From positions 23,961,517 to 24,025,516 of the forward strand of contig NC_053414.1 of NCBI RefSeq assembly GCF_016859285.1: a DNA stretch of 64,000 bases, given 5' to 3'. The stretch is from Xiphias gladius (taxonomy: Eukaryota > Chordata > Actinopteri > Istiophoriformes > Xiphiidae). The translations under genes were made by a program, and so were the position numbers. This document shows positions 41,228 to 52,300 of the stretch, piece after piece (position 1 is the stretch's first letter; each line of letters opens with the position of its first letter). The notes below the pieces were generated by a model. The model had not been told where the DNA came from. It saw only the letters and a list, made by a program, of their open reading frames with translations, and did not search any database.

Positions 41228-44128
41228 AATTGCTGTGGAAAACACAATAATGTTTCAGAAAAATACATTTCTTTTCGTCAGTGCTTAATGTCAGGGGCCT
41301 TTTGGTTTTCTTTGCTCTAGGAGTAGTTTTAATATTCTTGTGTTTCTTATTTTTCCTTAACTATTCATTATTCATTTTACTGCTACTGCTAGGTTATGGT
41401 TGTTGTTTTTTTACGTGCCATGGCGCACTCTCCAAATAAACTGCTACAAATCCATATTCTAGGTGAACTAGATTGTCATTGTCAGGTACAAAAACAACTC
41501 ATATCCATCTTCAGTGAATTGAGACACTCCCCATTCAATTTTGCTCTCAAACTCGTCACTCCATTTACGTTTTCTGACAAAACACAAGCAAGTGCTGCCC
41601 GAATATTTTAAGATGTGCAGGTTTACCAGCTGAGACAGAACAAGTATGAGCAAGACCTGAATTGACAATGACTTCGTGTATTCCTCTGTACAAGAACTCA
41701 TCTCTCTAGCCTTTTTTTTTGCCGTCACTTTGTGTGACTGCCATGTCCTTCAGTTTCAACCATTTTTACTGTGTTGTCTTACCCTTATGTCTGCCCTTCC
41801 TTCTGTTCCTGCACCATTTTCCTTGTTCTCCCCTATTCTGTCCTTTCATCCATGCAGCCTTGGCTCCATTTCAGAGTGGCGCCCGATCCACTTCTGTCTC
41901 CACGTTTGAAGCCTCCTGTTTAAAGACAGTTTTACTACAATGTGTCTTGGTGCTGTCTGCTGCTGCTCTGGCAGATCTCAGGGGTTGGTAGCCTTCAGGG
42001 TAACAATGACAGAGAAAGAAAGCCGTTATTCAGCACTGCTTGCCTAGACCAAACATCTGCTAAAAGACTTGACTTCCTGTGCCATGCAGTGGCAGTGTGT
42101 CCATCTGGATACACTATTTGATCATATCCTAGTATCTGGACATTCTGCAGTCGGGAGATTTCTCTTTTGTTCTTGTGTACTGGGTGCATGCGTTGGATCC
42201 TGCACACTGTAAGTGAGGACTGAAAAACTGGGATCAGTATCATGCCCTTTGCCCAGCTAAAAGTCCCGCAGTGTCTTATAACCAGCCGAGCATGCCTGGA
42301 ATTTGCCTGACCAAAACTTGTCATAAAGTTGAATTAATAAGATTTTCTGATGTTTTCAGTGCGTGCAGTGGATTTAAATTGTTACCTCATTACCTGTTAA
42401 ATTATTATGTACTATAAGCTTTTCTCACAGCGGGTCTGTGTTACTAATAACAAAAGCGAGTGCACTGTTGACACTGTGACAGTCAGCCGGCACATACAAT
42501 ACCAGGATCCTCAAACTGAAGCAGCTAAACACAATCAGTCATCAACCATCATTCTTTTTATTATTTACACCTGTGCTTTTCCTAATGGGACATGTCATAA
42601 ATATCTTGTATGATAAAAGCCTATACTGCATAAAAATAAATATCCTTTTACCTGTTTTCCAATAATTAAATTTTCACAGACATGTCACATAGTGATATTT
42701 ACATGTTTCTTTACACAAACCAATAAACCATGCTACCGTCCAGCCAAGATGACAAAAAGGCTTCTCAAACATTACATAAATTGTGAGAAAGACCATTTGC
42801 ACAGCAGCCTTTTTTATTTAATGCAGATATATAATTCATAGCTTTAAAGCAACTTTAATATTGGCCGAATTCCATTTAGTGCTACTAAAGCTACTGTTCA
42901 TGCTCATTAACAGATGGCTTACTGGTATTCTAACCCTTTTCCTGCTGTGAAAAGGGAGATATTCTGCCATTGCTCTATTTTCTATATTTACAGTACAATA
43001 ATAAAGAAAGATGAGCTCTGTGCAGCTGTGATGAAACAGTATTTATTTGACACCAGTCATATGTACCTCATTGCCATGTGTATCAAACAACAAGCAGTAC
43101 GAAAGTTTGTTTTTGCACACAATGTTACCAAAGTAAAAGACACATTCACATTTGTGAGCCATTTCTTGGCCGTTATTGTTCTTTGGAAGTTCGTTCGGGA
43201 GTCAAGGAAGGGTTGTTGTATTTTAAAACACTACAGGTAAGATTCAGGAAGACTTTTTGACCCATCCTATGTCTATTTACTGTTGCATTTAATGCACAGC
43301 ATGTCTTTGCATAATCAAAATTTAGGAAAAGTTGGTCTCGCTCATTGAAACCAAGAGGTTAGTACTGAGTTTTGTGCACTTGTTTGTGTCTGTCGGTTCT
43401 AACTAGCCTCATGTGAGGGATATGGAAGATTTGCTACATTATATACATGGATGGGCTGAATGACATTCATCTGCTACCAGACAGTGTAATTTACAGCAGA
43501 GGTGATGGACAGTTAATCCGGGCAGCTGAAACTTTGTGATGATTTTTTTAACGTTTGCTAAAATCTAGAAACTCAAGTTAGAGCCGCAAACAACATCTTA
43601 AAAAGCCAGTGTCCATCGGCAAGGTTGATGGTGATGTGTTCAGTCCGATTTCCTGGTTGGTTCGGTGTGGTCAGGGTGCCGCTGTGGCTGATCCGGACCA
43701 TGCGGTGCAGCTGTGTTGGCTGAGGTATGAGGTTTGGTGAAGCTTGTGGTCTTCACTCCTGTCTCAACACTTCCTTCCACCCTTTTTTCTCACTTCCTTC
43801 TATCCTCTTTATCACCCACCAGACAAGACAAGAAGGTAATGGTACAATCACACAAAGAATTACCAGCTAGATAATTTTCTTTTTTTTTTTGTTTTTTTTT
43901 TTTTTGTGTGTTTTAAGTGTTCACTGTGAAAAAAGCCTGAACAATTTTAGCATGTGATGGCAGATCCGGAGCAAAAAAAAAAAAAAAGGAAAAGCTAGTG
44001 AATCCTTTGTGCGAGCATAGCTGAGGGATATATGTGATAAGTTTTGGGACAGGAGTGGTATAATTGTCCTAAATTCCCCTCCGGGGTTTCGAGTGATCAG
44101 GGGGACATGGTCTTCAGGAAATACCCAG
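41228..44128. other. Region between crtac1 and golga7b 3' ends
   Basis: The two genes converge here. No EGF-like exon that could extend crtac1 was seen. The right part is probably the golga7b 3' untranslated region: minus-strand AATAAA signals appear as TTTATT at about 43041 and 42822, and two T-rich runs lie at 43878-43910. A minus-strand open tail without a start at 43787-43640 is reported as a finding. Confidence 0.45.
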
Positions 44129-45682
44129 TCATCGAGCAGTGCTGCCAGACACAGAGCTGCTCCCTGAGCTGGACCCGCTGGAGCCCCGGTCTTCATAGAT
44201 GGAAATCTCTATCTGGTAAAGGTAGTTAGGGACCAGGAATTCACTAATGAGTGTGGTTAACTAAACAGAAAAGATAGGTGCTCACAGTTTTGTGTTCACG
44301 CCCCCAAAAACATTGAGAAAGGATACGACACGCATTCCCCTTTCTATGGGATCTGTGATGAGCAGACCTCTGGGAGCATAAATCTTCTCATTCTGTTCCT
44401 GAATGTACTTGGCTATCTTCTTCAACACCTGACACATAAGACAGAAAAAGAAAAGGAGACATAAACGTGACACTTCCCTAGCACATTAAAACGCATTGAG
44501 TTTGAGGCCACCAGTCCGACCTTCTCATAACGTGTCTCCATGCAGAGGAAGATGAGATATGCTGTAGCGCAGGCCAGACACCCCTCCAGGTAGGACTGTC
44601 CTCCAATCTTTTCTGCCTCTGCGTAGTAGTTATTCAGCGTCTTCACAGTGTCCTCAAACAATGACCGCTCAATCTGGAGACACACACAGGACAGAGTCAT
44701 GAGTAGAGGGATTCTGTCCAGTGATAAAATGGGTAAAACATGGAAAGGAAGAAATACATCTGTCATTTTTTTCATAATTGACAATCATCTTAACCATAGC
44801 TGTGAGTTGGGGCCGCAGTTAACAATCTGGCAATTATTTCCTCAATTAATCGAATATTTTCTTGATTTATAAAATATCCAGAAATAGTAACACATGCCCA
44901 TCGAATTCTTCTCTGACCAACAGTTCAGAACATTAGGCTATTCAGTTAACTATCACATATAACCAAATCATGCCAATGAGAAGCTGGAACTATGTAATCT
45001 TTGGCATTTTATTTTGAAAAATAACTTGGATGATTAATTAGTTATCTATATAGTTACAGATGAATTTTCTGTCAATCAACTAATCATCCAATCTTTCGAA
45101 TTTACCGACTGTTTCCCTTCCACCACAGAGGAAACACAGGTATTCTAAACATTTTGTTAAAAAAAAGATTAGTGCTTTGAGTTACCAAATATTATATCTG
45201 TAAATAAACACTTCATGTTCATTACATGGGTGCCTTTGGTATAAAGAATTTCAAAGTTCACAAAAATGTCCACACACACAAATAACAAGAATGGTCACTC
45301 GGAGGAGCGCAGACCTCAGCCAAGGCCAGTGTCAAACAACATACACCAGACTTCAGAGGAAAAAAAAATTCTAATTCATAGTACATGACCCAGATCTGCC
45401 CCAAAACTTAATGGGTTCTTCGCTGGCCCATTCCCCATACCTCCACCGAACTCAGTGCAATTCGGTTCGTTCCTGCTGACTAATGAACCAATAAACAAAC
45501 CAACAGCGCCTTGAGTCACTGGCTTCCGTCTCCTCACCCTGCTCTCCAGCTCAGAGGGGAACTTGGTCTGAAACTTGCAGGTGGTTCCTTCGCTGTAGTC
45601 TCTCTGGATGAAGACTTTGTTTGCCAGAGATGCACTGTGCCTCAACTCCTGCAGGTTGTGGAACTGAGGAGGACAAACCCCC

Positions 45683-45754
<72 letters not shown>

Positions 45755-46775
45755 CAAATATAAGACAGTAAGGGTTAATACAGTATCTGTTTAATGAGTC
45801 CCCACAGCGAAACAGAGCTACACCCCTCTGTGCACCTGCTTACTGGTGATGTGTACAAACAGAGGCTGATTTATAGGATGATAGAGGAGACGTAGACAAG
45901 ATGTGATCAATCAATCTGTGGCTCAGTGCCTGCACTCATTTCTGCCTTGTCTGTTGGAGCAGAGCCCAGCATTGGACATACTACACTTTCATTCTCTCCC
46001 TCTATTTCTCTCTGGCTTAACAGGGAATCATAGCTTGCAGGAGACTGGACAACAGTCTCACAACAGATCGATCAGGTGAAAGCAAGATGAGGCAGACTGA
46101 AAAAAGTCCATCCAATTTTTTTTTTTTTTTTAACAACTCTTGTAAATCCAGCATTTACATAGGCACAGAGGCGAAGGAGGCCGGGAAAGCTGTGTAGTAA
46201 GGTCAGGGCGGTGTGGCTTCTGTCCATGGTGCTGAACGCCATTCCTCCGCGCGCCTCTGTGTGTGCCTGTGCGTGCGTGCGTGCGTGCGTGTGTGTGTGT
46301 GTGTGTCTCTCTCACTGGTCAACACAGTGGCCTGTCACCGGATTAACGGGGCTTCTCAGCAGACAAAAACAGATCTGCTTTCACCAAAACAGCTTAACAT
46401 CGCGAGGAGGGCTGCGCGGTGATCCGCTGTTTCTGCCGATTTTGGTTTCCACGAAGCTGACTTTCAGAATTCCCATTAATGCTTTGTTTTTCCCCCCCCC
46501 CTTCTTCTTTTAAATGCCAGAACACGCTTACAGGAAAAAAAATGAATAAATAAAACGACAGACCCTCGGACGAAACTGGCATGATAATTGAGGACACAGT
46601 CGTCAGTCCCGATTCGACTGAATCGCAGTTTAACCGTGTGCAGCCTTAATGCCCTCTCTGGCCATGTTGACTGCACCCGCGCCCGTTTCATGCCAGTGAT
46701 TACACAATACAGCAGCTTGTGCTGGTATTCCCAATCTGACACCGACAACATCGCCAGCCTTACCTCTGTCGCCAT
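44129..46775 (-). CDS. golga7b: Golgin A7 family member B (palmitoyltransferase accessory subunit)
   Basis: Coding exons on the minus strand: 46775-46764, 45663-45538, 44673-44521, 44428-44327, 44212-44129. All junctions are phase 0; 158 residues. The protein starts [12 protein letters not shown] and contains [92 protein letters not shown] and a Gly/Ser-rich tail ending TAR. These match GOLGA7B more closely than GOLGA7 (MATE start, NLQELR, serine-rich tail). The family binds zDHHC acyltransferases (GOLGA7B with zDHHC5) and stabilises them at Golgi/plasma membrane. The cysteines in CLACATAY are candidate palmitoylation sites. An in-frame ATG 36 bases further upstream is possible but the chosen start matches the family. 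Confidence 0.95.
44812..45110 (+). mobile_element. Dispersed AATCGATTAATC-type element, family C copy 1
   Basis: Begins with GGCCGCAGTTAACAATCTGG, a variant of the GGCTGCAACTAACGATT end of a common fish MITE, followed by CAATTAATCGAATATTTTCTTG. It ends with TAATCATCCAATC-type sequence. It lies in the golga7b intron between the exons at 44673 and 45538. Non-coding. Confidence 0.5.
45296..45505 (+). repeat. Dispersed element, family B copy 2
   Basis: Shares CATACACCAGACTTCAGAGG, CCCAGATCTGCCCC, AATGGGTTCTTC, GCAATTCGGTTCGTT and AATAAACAAACCAACA in order with 12338-12592. It is slightly truncated at the right end, only about 30 bases from golga7b exon 2. Confidence 0.7.
45683..45753 (+). repeat. 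(CA)n microsatellite next to the golga7b exon 2 acceptor
   Basis: About 34 CA units after a run of C. On the transcribed (minus) strand this is (TG)n followed by G7 and then the pyrimidine tract and acceptor at 45664. The tract lies within about 20 bases of the splice site. Confidence 0.95.
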
Positions 46776-46895
46776 GTTGCCATCCGTGGCCGTAGGGACG
46801 AGTTCCTGCATGCGCTGAAATCGCTTTACTGGGACACGGGGAGGGATTGGAGGAGCGGAGGGGGGGAGGGGCGCGGGGGCGGGGGCGGGGCTAAC
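46776..46895 (-). promoter_or_regulatory. golga7b: GC-rich promoter of golga7b
   Basis: A G-rich stretch immediately upstream of the first exon includes GGGGCGGGGGCGGGGC (about 46875-46890), i.e. overlapping Sp1/GC boxes, and no TATA box. This is typical of a CpG-type vertebrate promoter. Confidence 0.55.
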
Positions 46896-49312
46896 ACAAG
46901 TACAGCTTTAGGTCATATTAATTCAGCTTTTTCCTACTGTCTCACATGGCCTTGGACTCTGCGTTAAAGCAGATATTTTAACTTGTAGTAAAAGGTGTTA
47001 TGAATAAAATTAAAAATGGCCCTGTTCTACCCAAGTGTCCCTATAAATCGTCGCAATGTGTTCCTGTAACCTGCCTAAGTTTCACGGCTAAAGCATGTTA
47101 TCTGTTACACCTGTGCTTTTCCTACTGTGACATGAAAAAATGTTTTGACCCACTGACCGATTATCACCAAACATGTTATCAAGCTGTTTGCTGCTTACAC
47201 ATCTGGTAGTTACAGATCAACATTGGCATTCATTTGGAGCCACATTCTGGGCTACCTGGAGAATGCAAATCCAATAATCACTCTCCTTTTAGTTCGGTTT
47301 CTCTCTCCACCAACCCCTGAGGGAAATATCCCTCTCTTTAGCAGCTAAATTCTCCAGATCACCGGCTAGTCGCTGACTGTGTCTGTCTGATGTTTGGTGC
47401 TGAACAGGCAGGGTAGAGTTGGTTTATCAGAGCTTTTTGGTCTGAAAAAGGTGCCAGCGGCATCTTGAAACAACAGAGATGCGAGGCCAAACCAAAAACA
47501 TGAGCTGAAAGATGCTGAAATGCACCACAGAGCTAAGGGGATCTGTAGATATAGGTGATAATCCTCTGAGGGTTAGTGGCTACAAGCGACTCTTTCACAT
47601 TACAAATACTCATTTGATCCACTGTTAATATAAAAATATTCATTCAAGAGCAGCATTAAGGATTTGAGTCAATATCTACTGTAATTTAATCACTACTAAA
47701 AAATTTATGTTGATACTTAAAGTTTATAGTATTTAAATATACTTTGAAACCTTCTATTACAATTTATGTGGTTTCTATTACTGTGTTTGATATTTGCAAT
47801 TTCAAAAACTTAAAACAGAGGTATTTCTTCACATTATATATTATATATTCTTCATTTTTTTAACCTAAAAATTCCAGTCAATCAAAAAATTAAAATTTTG
47901 AACATCTAAGCTGCCAAAGATAAACCTTCTTACCTTCTATGAGGAAAACGTTTTTGAAAAAAAAGGTTTTCAAAGTAAAATATTTCAACGCTTATCAATT
48001 ACGTAGTATTTAAGTTTCAACATTAAGCGTTCAGTAATGGTTAAATCTTACAATTACAAACTTCACTTCTTCCGTACTTCTGAGGAAAAGACTCAAAAAG
48101 AACATACTTACCACTTGTGACTAAGTTAATCAAATCATCACAGAGTTTATTTCAATAATGGCATGTTTCAACCATAAAATAAGGGGCAATATATACACAA
48201 TTCATTATTAGGTCAAATAATAATTTGTAGTTTCTGGAGTTTTAAATTAAATATATTAGATTTAGTAGAACAATTTACAGTAACAGATTACATATGATTA
48301 CAATAAAAGCAAAGCAAACAATTACAATCATCTGTGTCTGAATCATGATTAAAACAACTTTTGGGCTATAATGCCTCCACATTAATTCTTTTAAGTCCTG
48401 CTCGCAAGAGTGTGAGGCTCTGATGACAGTTTCATTTGTTTTTTCTCGGTCCATCCAAATTAATTTAAACCAGTTGGGTTGACTTTGATCCGGTTAAAGG
48501 AAAAGCTTGGGCTAAGTGTATTGGAGGACAACTAACGAGTCTGTGTGAAAAAAGTGTAGATGGCCAGCCCATGCACACTGCCGCAACCAAGGCCAAATGC
48601 AGAGCTTCTTTTGGTCATACATCCATTATGTTGTTCATCCAAACAAACCAAATTCAGTTATGTTTGGAGTACGCTGCCCAGCTCATACCATCATATGCAT
48701 CTCCAATCTAAGGATATGTCAAATTTATCCAGTGCCAGCCTTAGTCTTGTTCGTACAGAAAGTCCTCTCAGCATTATAGTACAGTTAAACTGCTACACAG
48801 GGCTGAAGCTATTCACATTCAAGTAGACTCAACTTTGTGGCATGGCAAAGCATGTAAAAGCAAAATTTCTGGCATCCAATGTGATTATTTGTATCACCTG
48901 ACACCACCAGCCCAATCCTGGCCCCGTCCTGCATGGTTTGTACTTCCCTCTGCTCAGCAAAGGGAAAAAAAAACAAGGTCCTTTGATTTTTGAGCCACTA
49001 CACTCGGTGTTAAGTCTCATTGATTCAAAAAGGTCCAGTTCTTCATTGAGAGTTGAAACGGGAAATATGTAACATATTACAGTTTAAATCCCATAATCAT
49101 CACAAGTAGTTTAGGAGGGATGCAACTGGAAAAGGGGAGGGGAGGTGGGGGTTGTTGGAGTTCAACACAGTAGCTATCTTGACAGATAATAAGTGCCTTA
49201 ACATGACAAGAAAAGGCATGTGTGAGGGCTGCAGTAACTTGGTGAAGGGCTCGGAGCAAAAAGAGTGAATGACCTCGCGTGGGCCGATGGGAGACAAAAC
49301 CGACATGTCATC
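46896..49312. other. Region between golga7b promoter and zfyve27 3' end
   Basis: AT-rich, with no protein frame that I recognise. In human, sfrp5 lies between these two neighbours; none of its frizzled or netrin-like exons is seen here. The right part probably contains the zfyve27 3' untranslated region; a minus-strand AATAAA (TTTATT) occurs near 48148. Confidence 0.5.
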
Positions 49313-52300
49313 TCACTGTAACTTGACGAGAGAGGAATTACAGGCAGCACAAACAAACACGGTCTCTCTCTGGGCCTCTGGAGCTGAAGAAGAAACAATA
49401 ACAAGAGATAAACATCATCAGTCAGGGAACAGATGAGTGAGAGGAAAAGAGGTGTAATAATGTGATGTGACATGACCGGCTGTCATGCAATTTTATCAAT
49501 CTGTCTAAGAATAAAATGTTAGAATGGTCCATTATTTTTCATTTTTCCCTCCTTACCTGTTGCCCCCATGCAAGATCTCAGCACCTTAAAAGAACAGCAT
49601 CGAGAACAGAAGCTGTTGCCACAGTTACTGCAGTTCCTCTGCAATAAGAAGAGACGTTGGTTGAAGCTCGTGCCAACAGTAAAGTAAGTCAAAATTAAAT
49701 ATGATGATGACGTGATGCCTAAATATATCCCAGATGCTTGTCACAAGTTTTCAGTCTTACCCTTTTCTTCAGCACTGAGAAGACGGCATTGCAGCTAGAA
49801 CAGTTGCCTGTGGACACAGAGAAAGACCAGTAGTATTATTTAAAAAAAATGTATTATGAAATATAAAATAAAATATATCTGTTCAGAGCCAAGATTTGAA
49901 ACTAACAGAAAGACTCCTCTTTCATCCTGAAGTATAATAGGAGGAGTAGAATCAGTGGATGAGTCAGAGCAGACCGACCTGTGCTTGTGGTGGGGTAGCG
50001 TTTACGCAGTTTCTCTGTCAGTTTGGACACCTTACTGCGTATCGGTTCATTGCGGCTCAAGAGACCATTTTCAGAAATGGTGTCATACTCCGGGGCTCCG
50101 AGAGGCCCGTCATCATCCTCCTGAGGGAGAGGGAGCAGGAGGGGGGAGAAAGAAATAGGCAGTTACATACTGTATAAGTTACAGTAATCGGAGTTGGTGT
50201 TTAGGGGTGTGGAAACCTGGCCAGGAAACAGAATCAAACTCAGCAGTATGGCTAAACTGGATGAAATTAATTGTGATAATTTCAGCAAATTTGACTAATA
50301 GATGTTTGGCAAATAAGTCAAGAAGAATGATGGCCAGTAGTATGACTAATAGAGATATAGCCTCAGGTGGAAAATATATGCATTTACAGGAAAAGTACAA
50401 GCACCCTTATACAGCTGTACTGAACCTATTTGCCAAACATAAGGACACCAAACCCCGCACACAACTGAGAGAACAGCCCAATAGGAATCGTATCATTCTT
50501 GTAATGCTTAGCCCATGAAGAGGCAATATGTGTTGTTTATACCTCTATACCCACCTAGATATTCCCCAAATAAGACTCGAGAAATGGTCTACTTCCTGGA
50601 GACCATGGGCTGCGTAATCATGTTAGTAGTACAATCTTATCGACTGAAAGGCACAACCTCGACTTCATAGAAGAGTACAAAAGGACCAGAGAGTAAGAGG
50701 ACAAAGAAGAAGAAGAGAAAAGTATTCTTCGTGCTAAAGAAATCCATCCATCTTCAACAAACAGGACTTTTAGGGAACAGGATAGCCCGTTTCTGCATGC
50801 TGTGTGTTGAACAGCAGATATTCAAAAAGAAGCAGCAACAACCACAATCAGAAACTCTTAAATATACACATGCTATTATTCACCAAGTCTTCAACGTGTC
50901 ACATGTTGTGATTGAACAGAGAATATGCCTCCATGCAAAACACTTCATTGAGTTCATAGTATACTTTCAATCAAAACACATACACTACAAACCATTAGTT
51001 AATCAAAATGGTTTGAGGAAGGAAGAGCTGATTTCACTAATGCAAAACGTTTCATGAACACTGCGAGTCATGCAGACTAGAAATGAATGGACCTGTATGA
51101 TGGGATTACGGGAGACAACAATTATGGGCCTGTTAATTATAGTGTTACATATCACTACCAAATAACTATCACTATCACTATCATGCCAAGGGGAACAAAC
51201 ATGTGAATGGATGGAGGGATCGATGGGAGCCACTGATAAATCCACTTACCACTAAGACCAAAGGAGTTTCCTTATCAGGATGCAGAACAACACAGGAGAA
51301 CAATGTTACTCACAAACAGTGATATTGAGTGCAACTACAAAAGGAACAAACCCCAAACCCATGCTTCCAAAGAGCAAGAACTAAACCACAAGGTCACCTA
51401 ACACAAGCTTACGACACATAATGTTGTTGTTCATGCGTCAAGTAGTTCTATAGTTTAGTGGGTGGCAGTGCACTAGCCTCTTCTAAAACCAATGGGGCGA
51501 CACTCACCTGCAGGGAAACTGAATGTTCCTGATTTCAGGAGATAGCAGAGAAGAAACAGGAATTATGAAAAAGGTTGTTTCACAGTGATGGCAAGCTCCA
51601 ACAACGTTTCAAATTTGTAAATAGGAGGTAGAGACACATCGTTCAAAAAAAATTCACCAGCCACTTTTGTTTTACTTATAACCACATACAGTGGGACAAA
51701 TAGTGGGAACCACAGACTACAGTTGTTTAACAGATGGGATACATTTTCAGAAATAGATAAAATACGCTTAGTAGCTTTCTCGCTGAGAGTTAGATGAGAA
51801 GATCAATACTACTCTCATGTCTGTACGCTAAATAAGACGCTAGAGGGAGGAGACCATTATCTTAGCTTAGCACAAAGCTTGGAAACAGGGGGAAACATCT
51901 AGCCTGTCCAACAGTAACAAAATCATCAAAACATCTTACATCCTGTTCATTTAATGGAAAAAGGAAGTAACCAAGAAATAGTCCAAATTGCTATTTTTAC
52001 ACAGATTAAACAAATGTGATATAACGTGGTAATTACAGCCAGGCTAGCTGTTTCCAGTCTTTATGCTGAGTTTAGCGAAGCTAACCAGCTGCCGGCTCCA
52101 GCTACATATTTACTGCACAGACACGAGAGTGTTATCAAACTTCTCACCCAACTCCCTGCAAGAAAGCAAACACGAATTGCCCAAACTCTAATGCTTATTT
52201 CTATCCTGTTCTTTATCAGCCATCTAACAAGAAAAATCTGATACCCAGATGTCTTAAATTCCCACATCATGTCTGATATCGTAAAGATTGAATAAAGGCA

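Noticed and set aside
51440-51560. tRNA- or SINE-like segment with TAGTTTAGTGGGTGGCAGTG
   Set aside because: No B box and no cloverleaf could be drawn.
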